From NCBI RefSeq assembly GCF_028657905.1, contig NZ_CP117782.1, positions 1,736,001 to 1,800,000 of the forward strand: a stretch of DNA of 64,000 bases, in the 5' to 3' direction. The position numbers and the translations under genes were made by a program. How positions within the stretch are numbered: the stretch's first letter is position 1; each line of letters opens with the position of its first letter. The notes beneath the pieces are model-generated. The model was not told the DNA's origin. It saw only the letters and a program-made list of their open reading frames with translations, and made no database searches. This stretch comes from Burkholderia sp. FERM BP-3421 (GTDB taxonomy: Bacteria; Pseudomonadota; Gammaproteobacteria; Burkholderiales; Burkholderiaceae). Below, piece after piece: positions 36,510-45,431 of this stretch.

Positions 36510-37952
36510 TTACGAAATCCCCAGTTGGGCAGCCGTCGCATCGATCGCGCGCTTCGCCTTCGCGACGATCTCGTCGACCTCCTCGGTCGACACCACGAGC
36601 GGCGGCGACAGCAGCATCCGGTCGCCCGTTGCGCGCATGATCAGCTGGCCGTTGAAGCAGTGGTCGCGGCAGATCGTGCCGACCTCGCCGCCGTTCGTGA
36701 AGCGCTCGCGCGTCTCGCGCGACGCGGCGAGCTGCAAGCCGGCGACGAGCCCCGTCCCCGCGATCTCGCCGATGAGCGGATGCCCCTCGAACGTGTCGCG
36801 CAGCCGCTGCTGGAAGTACGGGCCGATCTCGCGCTTCACGCGCTCGACCACGCCGCCGTCGCGCAGCACCTTCAGGTTCGCGACCGCCACCGCCGCCGCG
36901 ACCGGATGGCCGGAATAGGTCAGCCCGTGATTGAACTCGCCGTGCGTGATCAGCGCCTGCGCGATGCGCTCGTGCAGCGCGACCGCGCCCATCGGCACGT
37001 AGCCGCTCGTCAGGCCCTTGGCGAGCGTCATCAGGTCCGGCGAAAAACCGAAATGCTGGTGCGCGAACCATTCGCCGGTGCGCCCGAAGCCGCCGATCAC
37101 TTCGTCGGCGACGAGCAGCACGTCGTACTTGCGGCAGATCCGCTCGATCTCCGGCCAGTACGTCGACGGCGGGAAGATCACCCCGCCCGCGCCCTGGAAC
37201 GGCTCGCCAATGAAGGCCGCGACCTGGTCCGGGCCCAGTTCGAGGATCTTCGCCTCGAGCTGGCGCGCCCGCTCCAGGCCGAACGCCTCGGGCGTCATGC
37301 CCGCCGGCGCCTCGCCGAAGAAGTACGGCTGGTCCAGATGGACGATGTGTTCGACCCGCGACGGCATCTGCTCGTGCATGTAGTCCATGCCGCCCAGCGT
37401 GGCGCCCGCGATCGTCGAGCCGTGGTAGCCGTTGCGGCGCGCGATCACGTACTTGCGCGTCGGCTGGTTCTGGGTGCGCCAGTACTGATGCACGATGCGC
37501 AGCACCGTGTCGTTGCCTTCCGAGCCGCTGTTGCAATAGAAGAAGTGCTTGAACGGCGCGGGCGTCAGCTCGGCGAGCAGCGCCGACAGCTCGATCACGG
37601 GCGGATGCGTGGTCTTGAAGAAGGTGTTGTAGAACGGCAGCTCGCGCAGCTGGCGGCTGCCGGCCTCGATCAGCTCCTCGCGGCCGTAGCCGACGTTCAC
37701 GCACCAGAGGCCCGCCATGCCGTCGATGATCCGGTTGCCGTCCGAATCCCACAGATACACCCCTTCCGCCTTCACGATCACGCGGCTGCCGGCGCGGTTC
37801 AGCGCGCCCATGTCCGAGAACGGATGCAGGTGATGCGCGGCGTCGAGCGCCTGGTACTGCGCGGTGCTGCGTTGCCGGACCGCCTGCGCGGCCGGCGCGG
37901 CCTGCGCCTGATACGGTTGCACATAGGCGAATTCGCCCACTCTCGATGTCAT
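36510..37952 (-). CDS. spuC: Putrescine / polyamine:pyruvate aminotransferase (SpuC-type, class III)
   Basis: A 480-residue class III PLP aminotransferase. The N-terminal HLHPFSDMGALNRAG and the PLP-binding segment LVADEVIGGFGRTGEW with the Schiff-base lysine in TLAKGLTSGYVPMGAV match putrescine/omega-amino-acid:pyruvate transaminases. It can convert putrescine to 4-aminobutanal directly, parallel to the glutamylated route. The ATG at 37952 has AGGAGA upstream. It lies between puuA (43-bp gap) and potF (61 bp). Confidence 0.88.
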   Translation of the reverse strand: MTSRVGEFAYVQPYQAQAAPAAQAVRQRSTAQYQALDAAHHLHPFSDMGALNRAGSRVIVKAEGVYLWDSDGNRIIDGMAGLWCVNVGYGREELIEAGSRQLRELPFYNTFFKTTHPPVIELSALLAELTPAPFKHFFYCNSGSEGNDTVLRIVHQYWRTQNQPTRKYVIARRNGYHGSTIAGATLGGMDYMHEQMPSRVEHIVHLDQPYFFGEAPAGMTPEAFGLERARQLEAKILELGPDQVAAFIGEPFQGAGGVIFPPSTYWPEIERICRKYDVLLVADEVIGGFGRTGEWFAHQHFGFSPDLMTLAKGLTSGYVPMGAVALHERIAQALITHGEFNHGLTYSGHPVAAAVAVANLKVLRDGGVVERVKREIGPYFQQRLRDTFEGHPLIGEIAGTGLVAGLQLAASRETRERFTNGGEVGTICRDHCFNGQLIMRATGDRMLLSPPLVVSTEEVDEIVAKAKRAIDATAAQLGIS

Positions 37953-37995
37953 GTCCTTCTCCTGGTCCTGGTTGCGATGCCCGGGCCGGGCCCGC

Positions 37996-39330
37996 TCAAA
38001 CATGCAGCAGCAAGTGCCGGCGCTCCCACGAGCTGATCACGCGGAAGTACGCCTCGTATTCGGTTTCCTTCAGGGCGACATAGGCCTTCATGAATTTCTC
38101 GCCCAGCAGCTCGGCGAGCGGCGCGCACGCGCTCATCAGCGTGAGCCCCTCCTCCAGGTTGCGCGGCAGCTGGTACGGCAGGTTGTAGCCGTCGGTCGAG
38201 ATCGGCTCGGTCGGCGTGAGCCCCTGCGACACGCCGAGATAGCCGGCCGCGAGCGTTCCCGCGAGCGCGATGTAGGGATTGCAGTCGACGCCCGGGATGC
38301 GGTTCTCGATGCGCCGCGCGGCCGGGCTCGCATGCGGGATCCGGAAGCCCACCGTGCGGTTGTCGTAGCCCCACTGCACGTTGATCGGCGCGGCCATGAA
38401 GCGCGACAGGCGGCGGTACGAATTGATGTACGGCGCGAAGATCGGCATCAGCGCCGGCGTGTACTTCTGCAGGCCCGCGAGGAAGTGATGGAACATCCGG
38501 GTCGGCTGGCCGTCTTCGCCCGTGAACAGGTTGCGCCCGGTCTCGGCGTCGACGATGCTCTGGTGGATGTGCATCGCGGACCCCGGCTCGTCCTCCATCG
38601 GCTTCGCCATGAAGGTCGCGTACATGTTGTGGCGCAGCGCCGCCTCGCGCACCGTGCGCTTGAACAGGAACACCTGGTCGGCGAGGCTCAGCGGATCGCC
38701 GTGCAGGAAATTGATCTCCATCTGCGCGGCGCCGACCTCGTGGATCAGCGTGTCGATGTCGAGCCCCTGCATTTCGCAGTACTCGTAGATATCCTCGAAC
38801 AGCGGGTCGAATTCGTTGACGGCCTCGATCGAATACGACTGCCGGCCGGTCTCCGCGCGGCCCGTGCGGCCGATCGGCGGGCGCAGCGGCAGGTCGGGGT
38901 CCTTGTTCATGTCGACCAGATAGAACTCCAGCTCCGGCGCGACCACCGGCTTCCAGCCCTTCGCCTTGTACAGGTCGAGCACGCGGCGCAGCACGTAGCG
39001 CGGCGAGATCTCGACCGGCGTGCCGTCGAAATGCACGCAGTCGTGGATCACCTGCGCGGTCGGGTCGACGGCCCACGGGATCAGGCAGATCGTCGCAGGG
39101 TCGGGCACGCACACCATGTCGGGATCGGTCACGCCGGTCAGCGAGCCGTCCTCCGGATACTCGCCGGTGACGGTCTGCACCATCACGGCCTGCGGCAGGC
39201 GCATCGCCTCGCCGGTCTCGAACTTGTTGCGCGGGATGATCTTGCCGCGCGCGCGCCCCGCCATGTCGGGGATGATGGCTTCCACTTCGGTGATGCGATG
39301 CTGTTTCAGAAAGTCGTCTATGTCTTGCAT
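37996..39330 (-). CDS. puuA: Gamma-glutamylputrescine synthetase (glutamine synthetase family)
   Basis: A 444-residue GS-fold ligase that joins glutamate to putrescine. It has GS-type metal and ATP segments (FYLVDMNKDP, GAAQMEINFLHGDPL, KPMEDEPGSAMHIHQS) but lacks the GlnA adenylylation tyrosine motif, as is usual for PuuA. Neighbours puuD (30 bp upstream) and spuC place it in the putrescine operon rather than in ammonia assimilation. Confidence 0.92.
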   Translation of the reverse strand: MQDIDDFLKQHRITEVEAIIPDMAGRARGKIIPRNKFETGEAMRLPQAVMVQTVTGEYPEDGSLTGVTDPDMVCVPDPATICLIPWAVDPTAQVIHDCVHFDGTPVEISPRYVLRRVLDLYKAKGWKPVVAPELEFYLVDMNKDPDLPLRPPIGRTGRAETGRQSYSIEAVNEFDPLFEDIYEYCEMQGLDIDTLIHEVGAAQMEINFLHGDPLSLADQVFLFKRTVREAALRHNMYATFMAKPMEDEPGSAMHIHQSIVDAETGRNLFTGEDGQPTRMFHHFLAGLQKYTPALMPIFAPYINSYRRLSRFMAAPINVQWGYDNRTVGFRIPHASPAARRIENRIPGVDCNPYIALAGTLAAGYLGVSQGLTPTEPISTDGYNLPYQLPRNLEEGLTLMSACAPLAELLGEKFMKAYVALKETEYEAYFRVISSWERRHLLLHV

Positions 39331-39360
39331 GATCAGCCTCTTTGAATTGGCGTCGACGGC

Positions 39361-40158
39361 TTACGCGCGCGCCGTGGTGCCCACGGCCTGCGCGGCCGTC
39401 GAGCGCATTCGGGCGCGGCATGCCGCGCCGAACGCCGCGAAGATTTCCCGGGACAGCGGATTGCCCGCGAACTGCCACTCCGGGTGCCATTGCACGCCGA
39501 GCACGAAGCCGCGCGCAGCGGGCATGCTGACCGCCTCGACGAGACCGTCGGGGGCCCGCGCATCGACCGCGAGGCCCGCGCCGAGACGCGCGAGGCCCTG
39601 CCCGTGCAGCGAATTGACCCGCGCCTCGGCCGCGCCGCCCGCGATGCGCTGCAACAGCCCGCCCGGCGTGAGCCGGATCGTGTGCGCGGGACCGTATTGC
39701 GCGTCGAGCGGTTCGTCCCGGTCTTCACGGTGATCGGCGTAGCCGTCCACCGCATGCACCTGCTGATGCAGCGTGCCGCCCAGCGCGACGTTCAGCTCCT
39801 GCAGGCCGCGGCAGATCGCGAGCACCGGCACCCCGGCGTCGAGCGCCGCGCGCAGCAGCGGCAAGGCGGTCGCGTCGCGCTCGGGATCGTGCAGCGTGCC
39901 CGGCTCGCTCGCGCCGCCGCCGTAGCGCGCCGGCTCGACATTCGAATAGTTGCCGGTGAACAGCAGCCCGTCGACCAGCGCGAGCAACGCGTGCGCGGGT
40001 TGCCGCTCGCCGAGCGCCGGCAGCACGATCGCGAGCGCCTGCGCACCCTCGACGACGGCCGTGAGGTACTTCTCGCCCGCCTTGTGGACGGGGTGCGGGC
40101 CGATCACCATGCGGTCGGCGCACACCCCGACCACGGGCCGGCCGGTTCGATCAGTCAT
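39361..40158 (-). CDS. puuD: Gamma-glutamyl-gamma-aminobutyrate hydrolase
   Basis: A 265-residue class I glutamine-amidotransferase-like hydrolase (peptidase C26) that releases GABA from gamma-glutamyl-GABA. The nucleophile Cys is in PVLAICRGLQELNV, and the catalytic His and Glu are in VLGVQWHPEW. The ATG at 40158 follows GGAGGAG. It is the first gene of the eight-gene minus-strand run, facing the long intergenic region toward puuR. Confidence 0.92.
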   Translation of the reverse strand: MTDRTGRPVVGVCADRMVIGPHPVHKAGEKYLTAVVEGAQALAIVLPALGERQPAHALLALVDGLLFTGNYSNVEPARYGGGASEPGTLHDPERDATALPLLRAALDAGVPVLAICRGLQELNVALGGTLHQQVHAVDGYADHREDRDEPLDAQYGPAHTIRLTPGGLLQRIAGGAAEARVNSLHGQGLARLGAGLAVDARAPDGLVEAVSMPAARGFVLGVQWHPEWQFAGNPLSREIFAAFGAACRARMRSTAAQAVGTTARA

Positions 40159-41014
40159 GAGGACTCCTCCGGTTTGACGGAAGCAACGGCCGCGCGCTGA
40201 CGCGCTTTCTCCGTTGCGATCAAGGGGACGGCGCGGCGCGCGGGCGAACGCCCGCCGCGCGCCATCGCGATTCGGTCTGGAAAGCGGTGCGCCGCGCGAC
40301 GCTCCCAACCCGCTCGCGCCGCGAACGACGCGCGAGCGCGACGCACACGGCCCGGCCCCATGCATGCGCATGGGCACGGCGGGAACGGCGGATCGGACGG
40401 CGGGCGGAGAGAGGCGCTAGGGCAACAGCGACGCGACGTCGTCGCAGTGCACGGCAATGAAGGCGCGGGCGGCCACGACGTTGTAGCGGCGCACGCAGCG
40501 GCGGGACAGGATGGCGTAGATAGACAGGCTTGGGCTAGCGAGATGCTTGCCGCAGCTGCCGTCGTCGCAGGGCTCGGCGGCATGCGGAAGATCCGCCTGC
40601 CGACTTCGATCCCATCTGACCAAGGGGCCTTGGACTCTCACGATCACACTCGTCTGGCTGTTTAAAGTATTGAACGTCCCGGCATGCGGTGCGAACAGCC
40701 TGGCACCGTGGACCGGCCCGTCGGCGCGCCGTCGCTGCCGGGAAGCCTTGCCATCGCCCAGGTGCGGGATGGCGTTTTGACGGGCCTCAACATCGACATG
40801 ACGACTTGCTGACATCCAGCTTAACTGATTCAAAAATGCCGTCAATTCCGTTTCAAAAATACCCGCTCAGTGTTTTCCCCTAAAGGCGGCGCGTCACGAC
40901 TGCTTAAAATATTCGACAATTCGGATGCCGACGGAAATGCTGCGGTGCACGCGTTTTCCTTTATGCGGGGTCCGAAACGTCTCTTTCCATGCGGGTCATA
41001 TCCGGGGTCGCACG
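40159..41014. promoter_or_regulatory. Long intergenic control region between puuD and puuR
   Basis: 856 bp separate the divergent putrescine transcription units. The right half is AT-richer. It contains two direct repeats, TTCAAAAATGCC (40829-40840) and TTCAAAAATACC (40852-40863), 23 bp apart, about two helical turns, which could be regulator sites. A 142-codon open frame on the minus strand (40417-40845) matches nothing I know, and I do not call it as a gene. Confidence 0.45.
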
Positions 41015-41566
41015 ATGTCCGTCGAAGTCGCCACGCGTCTGCAATACATTCGAAAAAAGCACGGCCTGTCGCAGCGCGAACTCGCGAAGCGCGCGGGCGT
41101 CACGAACGGCACGATCTCGCTGATCGAGCAGAATCGCGTGAGTCCGTCGGTGGGCTCGCTGAAGAAGCTGCTCGAATGCATCCCGATGAGCCTCGCCGAA
41201 TTCTTCACGTTCGAGATCGAAGAGAGCCGCGCGATCGTGTCGCGTCGCGACGAGATGCCGAACCTCGGCAACGATGCGATCCGCCTCTATCTCGCCGGCG
41301 CGGCGAACCGCGACCGCACGATCGGCATCATGCGCGAGGTCTACGAGCCGCTCGCCGACACCGGCCCCGACATGCTGCAGCACGCAGGCCACGAAGGCGG
41401 CGTGGTCGTCAGCGGCGCGATCGAGCTGACGGTCGCCGGCACCACCTGGCGGCTCGATCCGGGCGACAGTTACTACTTCGAGAGCCGCCTGCCCCACCGT
41501 TTCCGCAATCCGAGCGCGGAGCACCGCTGCGAGATCGTGTCGGCCAATTCGCCGCCGACCTTCTGA
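41015..41566 (+). CDS. puuR: PuuR-type transcriptional regulator (XRE helix-turn-helix plus cupin)
   Basis: A 183-residue regulator. The XRE helix-turn-helix is at about 8-62 (LSQRELAKRAGVTNGTISLI), and a cupin domain spans about 108-180 (GGVVVSGAIELTV, LDPGDSYYFESRLPHRF). This is the architecture of PuuR, the putrescine-responsive repressor. It precedes puuC and is divergent from the puuD operon, so it probably controls both. The ATG at 41015 gives the standard family start; upstream in-frame codons are not family-like. Confidence 0.88.
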   Translation: MSVEVATRLQYIRKKHGLSQRELAKRAGVTNGTISLIEQNRVSPSVGSLKKLLECIPMSLAEFFTFEIEESRAIVSRRDEMPNLGNDAIRLYLAGAANRDRTIGIMREVYEPLADTGPDMLQHAGHEGGVVVSGAIELTVAGTTWRLDPGDSYYFESRLPHRFRNPSAEHRCEIVSANSPPTF

Positions 41567-41633
41567 GCGACGCGCCCGGGCATCACGGCGCGCGGGCCGT
41601 CCGCGCCGCGCGCCCCAACCACGAGGCATACCG

Positions 41634-43124
41634 ATGAGCAAGACACTCGCATACTGGCAGGATCTGGCCGCATCGCTGAGGTTCGAAGGACGCGCCTTCA
41701 TCGACGGCGCCTATCGCGACGCGGCCTCGGGCCGCCGCTTCGACTGCGTGAGCCCGATCGACGGCCGCGCGCTCGCGACGATCGCCGACAGCGGCGCGGC
41801 CGACGTCGACGCCGCCGTGGCCGCCGCGCGCCGCGCCTTCGAGGCCGGCGTCTGGGCCGGGCTCAATCCGCGCGAACGCAAGGCCGTGCTGCTGCGCTGG
41901 GCCGCCCTGCTGCGCGCGCATCAGGATCAGCTCGCGTTGCTCGAAACGCTCGACGCGGGCAAGCCGATCGGCGACACCACCACCGTCGACGTGCCCGGCG
42001 CGATCTATTGCATCGAGTGGTACGCGGAGGCGATCGACAAGCTCGGCGGCGAGGTCGCGCCGGCCGACCATCACCTCGTCGGGCTCGTCACGCGGGAGCC
42101 GGTCGGCGTGGTGGCCGCGGTGGTGCCGTGGAATTTCCCGCTGCTGATGGCCGCGTGGAAGTTCGCGCCCGCGCTCGCGGCGGGCAACAGCGTCGTGCTG
42201 AAGCCGTCGGAGAAATCGCCGTTGACCGCGCTGCGGATCGCGCAGCTCGCGCACGAGGCGGGCATCCCGGCCGGCGTGTTCAACGTGGTGCCGGGCGGCG
42301 GCGAACCCGGCAAGCTGCTCGCGCTGCATCGCGACGTCGACTGCCTCGCGTTCACGGGCTCGACCGCGGTCGGCAAGCTGATCATGCAATACGCGGGGCA
42401 ATCGAACCTGAAGCGCGTGTGGCTCGAACTGGGCGGCAAGTCGCCGAACATCGTGCTGCCCGACTGTCCGGATCTCGACCGCGCGGCGCGCGCGGCGGCG
42501 GGCGCGATCTTCTACAACATGGGCGAGATGTGCACGGCCGGCTCGCGGCTGCTCGTGCATCGCGACATCCGCGACGCGTTCGTCGCGCGCCTGCTCGATG
42601 CGGCGCGCGCCTACACGCCCGGCAATCCGCTCGATCCCGCGACCTCGATGGGCGCGATCGTCGATGCGACCCAGCTCGAACGCGTGCTCGGCTACATCGA
42701 GGCGGGCCGCGCGGAAGCGACGCTGCTCGCGGGCGGTGCGCGGGTCAGGCAGGACAGCGGCGGCTTCTACGTGGAACCGACGGTGTTCGAGGTGCCGGAC
42801 GCCGATGCGCGGATCGCGCGCGAGGAGATCTTCGGGCCGGTGCTGTCGATGATCGTGTTCGATACGTTGGACGACGCGATCCGCATCGCGAACGACAGCG
42901 ACTATGGTCTCGCGGCCGCGGTGTGGACCGCGGACCTGACGACGGCGCACGAGGTGTCGCGGCGGCTGCGCGCGGGCACCGTGTGGGTGAACTGCTATGA
43001 CGAGGGCGGCGACATGAATTTCCCGTTCGGCGGCTACAAGCAGTCGGGCAACGGCCGCGACAAGTCGCTGCACGCGCTCGAGAAATACACCGAACTGAAG
43101 TCGACGCTGATCCGGCTGCGATGA
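41634..43124 (+). CDS. puuC: Gamma-glutamyl-gamma-aminobutyraldehyde dehydrogenase
   Basis: A 496-residue NAD(P)-dependent aldehyde dehydrogenase. The coenzyme-binding segment is VVPWNFPLLMAAWKFAPALA, the general base Glu is in WLELGGKSPN and the catalytic Cys in NMGEMCTAGSR. The neighbourhood with puuR and puuA/B/D supports the PuuC role, the oxidation of gamma-glutamyl-GABA aldehyde. It would also serve for 4-aminobutanal from SpuC. It lies 67 bp after puuR. Confidence 0.92.
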   Translation: MSKTLAYWQDLAASLRFEGRAFIDGAYRDAASGRRFDCVSPIDGRALATIADSGAADVDAAVAAARRAFEAGVWAGLNPRERKAVLLRWAALLRAHQDQLALLETLDAGKPIGDTTTVDVPGAIYCIEWYAEAIDKLGGEVAPADHHLVGLVTREPVGVVAAVVPWNFPLLMAAWKFAPALAAGNSVVLKPSEKSPLTALRIAQLAHEAGIPAGVFNVVPGGGEPGKLLALHRDVDCLAFTGSTAVGKLIMQYAGQSNLKRVWLELGGKSPNIVLPDCPDLDRAARAAAGAIFYNMGEMCTAGSRLLVHRDIRDAFVARLLDAARAYTPGNPLDPATSMGAIVDATQLERVLGYIEAGRAEATLLAGGARVRQDSGGFYVEPTVFEVPDADARIAREEIFGPVLSMIVFDTLDDAIRIANDSDYGLAAAVWTADLTTAHEVSRRLRAGTVWVNCYDEGGDMNFPFGGYKQSGNGRDKSLHALEKYTELKSTLIRLR

Positions 43125-43181
43125 GGCGAGGCGCGCCGCGCGGCTCGACAGCCGCCGGCGCGCCGTCGACCGGACGCGACC

Positions 43182-43985
43182 TCAGTGCCGCGCGAGCGCG
43201 GTGGTGACGAGCGCTTCGAGGATCGGCGTGATGCGCGCGGCCTTCGCTTCGTCGTACGCGTAGGGCCGCGCCTCTTCCATGTAGGTGTCCTGCACGAGTT
43301 CGAGCTGGACCGCCTGGACGCCGGTTTCCGGCGCGCCGTAGTGGCGCGTGATGTAGCCGCCCTTGAAGCGGCCGTTCGCGACCGACGTGTAGCCGCCGTG
43401 CGCGCGGACCACCTCGGCCAGCGTCTCGGCAAGCCCTGTCACGGCGCTCGCGCCGTTCGACGTGCCGAAATTGAAGTCCGTCAGCCGGCCGTCGAAGAAG
43501 CGCGGCACGTGCGAGCGGATCGAGTGCGCCTCCCACAGCAGCACCCGCCCGTGCACGGCCTTCAGGCGCGCCAGTTCTTCGGCGAGCGCGTCGTGATAAG
43601 GCTGCCAGTACAGCGCGCGCCGACGCGCGACCTCGGCCGCATCCGGAACCGCGCCGTCCGGGTACAACGGCGTCTTGTCGAACGTGTCGACGGGCACGAG
43701 CCCCGTGGTGTCCTGGCCCGGATAGAGATTCTCGTCGTCGGGCGGCCGGTTCAGGTCGACCACGTAGCGCGCGTGCGCCGGCACCAGCACCGACGCGCCC
43801 AGCGTCTTCGCGAAGCCGTACAGCCGCTCCAGGTGCCAGTCGCAATCGTCGACGTGCCGCGCGACCGGGGTCATGGTCGCGGCGATCTCGTCGGGCACGG
43901 CCGTGCCCGCATGCGGAATCGAGATCAGCATCGGCAGGCTGCCGCGCTGCAACGAGAAAACCGGTGGATGGGATGCGGAACTCAT
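43182..43985 (-). CDS. hutG: N-formylglutamate deformylase
   Basis: A 267-residue zinc amidohydrolase that frees glutamate and formate, the last step of the HutF route. The N-terminus has LISIPHAGTAVPD and CDWHLERLYGF, and the metal/substrate region has DLNRPPDDENLYPGQ and LLWEAHSIRSHVPRFFDG. It is the last gene of the hut run, 53 bp after hutF. Confidence 0.92.
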   Translation of the reverse strand: MSSASHPPVFSLQRGSLPMLISIPHAGTAVPDEIAATMTPVARHVDDCDWHLERLYGFAKTLGASVLVPAHARYVVDLNRPPDDENLYPGQDTTGLVPVDTFDKTPLYPDGAVPDAAEVARRRALYWQPYHDALAEELARLKAVHGRVLLWEAHSIRSHVPRFFDGRLTDFNFGTSNGASAVTGLAETLAEVVRAHGGYTSVANGRFKGGYITRHYGAPETGVQAVQLELVQDTYMEEARPYAYDEAKAARITPILEALVTTALARH

Positions 43986-44038
43986 GATCGTCAACCTCTT
44001 GAATGGAAAACCGGGGCCCCGCGGCCCCGGTTGCGACG

Positions 44039-45415
44039 TCAGCGCAGCAGCTCGGCGAGCGCCGCGCGATAGGCCGCGTAGGCGCGCCCCTCGTCGCGGT
44101 GGCGACGCGCGCTCACGACCTGCGCGCCGCCCGTATAGACATCGAATACCGGCGTATCGCCATGCTCGGCGAACACCACGCCCGACAGCCAGGTCTCGCG
44201 GCCATGCTCGGCGATCGCGGGATGATCGGGGTCCAGCACGAGCCAGTCGGCGCGCGCGCCGACGCGCAGCGCACCCACCGCGCGGCCGCTCGCGAGCGCC
44301 CCGCCGTGCAACGAGGCCGCGTACAGCCGATCGGCCACATGAGTATGCGCCGAATCGGCCAGCACGTTGCGCTCGCGCCGCGCGAGCCGCTGCCCGTACT
44401 CGAAGAGCCGCAATTCCGAACGCCAGTCGACGGCCGCATGGCTGTCCGAGCCGATGCCGATCACGCCGCCCTGCGCGAGATAGTCGACGGCCGGGAACAG
44501 GCCGTCGCCCAGGTTCGCCTCGGTGGTCGGGCACAGGCCGGCGACCGCGCCGGAGCGCGCGAGCGCGGCGGTCTCGGCCGCATCGAGATGGGTCGCGTGC
44601 ACGAGGCACCAGCGCGCGTCGACGCCGAAGCGGTCGAGCAGCCACTGCACCGGCCGCGCGCCGTAGGCCGCCACGCAATCGTCGACTTCCGCGGTCTGCT
44701 CGGCGATGTGGATATGGACCGGCGCATCGCCGGGCAAGCCGTCGAGCAGCGTGCGCAGCCCCGCCTCCGACACCGCGCGCAGCGAATGCGGCGCGACGCC
44801 GTAGCGCAGGCCCGCATGCTCGGGCGCGTCGCGGCGCAGGCCGTCGAGCAGCGCGAGCAAGGCCTCGGACGTGTTGATGAAGCGGCGCTGGTCGTCGCGC
44901 GGCGGCCGCGCGCCGAACCCGCTGTAGGTGTACGCGACGGGCAGCATGGTGATGCCGATGCCCGCGTCGCCCGCGGCCCCGACCACCCGCAGCGCGAGTT
45001 CCGCGGGCCGCGCATAGCGAGCGCCGTCGGGGGCGTGGTGTACGTAGTGGAACTCGCACACCGACGTATAGCCGCACTTGAGCATCTCGACGTACAGCCA
45101 GCGCGCGATCGCCGCGAGCGCATCGGGCGTGAGCCGCAGCGCGAAGCGGTACATCAGGTCGCGCCAGCTCCAGAACGTATCGGACGGATTCGCGCGATAT
45201 TCGGTCAGGCCCGCCATCGCACGCTGGAATGCGTGCGAATGCAGGTTCGGCATGCCGGGCAGCAGCGGGCCGTGCGCGCGCGCGACGCCGGCGGGCGCCG
45301 TCGCATCGGGCCGCACCTCGCGCAGCGTGCCGGTCTCGTCCCAGCGCAGCAGGACATTGCGCCGCCAGCCCTCCGGCAGATAGGCATCGGCGGCGAACAG
45401 CATCGAATCGCTCAT
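44039..45415 (-). CDS. hutF: Formimidoylglutamate deiminase
   Basis: A 458-residue amidohydrolase that turns N-formimino-glutamate into N-formyl-glutamate and ammonia. The metal ligands are visible in LPGMPNLHSHAFQRAMAGL, in VHIHIAEQTAEV and in GIGSDSHAAVD. I chose the ATG at 45415 because AGGA is well spaced from it; the ATG at 45421 is adjacent to that same AGGA. It sits 16 bp downstream of hutI. Confidence 0.93.
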   Translation of the reverse strand: MSDSMLFAADAYLPEGWRRNVLLRWDETGTLREVRPDATAPAGVARAHGPLLPGMPNLHSHAFQRAMAGLTEYRANPSDTFWSWRDLMYRFALRLTPDALAAIARWLYVEMLKCGYTSVCEFHYVHHAPDGARYARPAELALRVVGAAGDAGIGITMLPVAYTYSGFGARPPRDDQRRFINTSEALLALLDGLRRDAPEHAGLRYGVAPHSLRAVSEAGLRTLLDGLPGDAPVHIHIAEQTAEVDDCVAAYGARPVQWLLDRFGVDARWCLVHATHLDAAETAALARSGAVAGLCPTTEANLGDGLFPAVDYLAQGGVIGIGSDSHAAVDWRSELRLFEYGQRLARRERNVLADSAHTHVADRLYAASLHGGALASGRAVGALRVGARADWLVLDPDHPAIAEHGRETWLSGVVFAEHGDTPVFDVYTGGAQVVSARRHRDEGRAYAAYRAALAELLR

Positions 45416-45431
45416 GATCATTCCTGTCGGG

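Noticed and set aside
40417..40845. 142-codon minus-strand frame between puuD and puuR
   Set aside because: No recognisable domain, no good ribosome binding site and unusual composition. I left it as part of the intergenic entry rather than calling it a gene.
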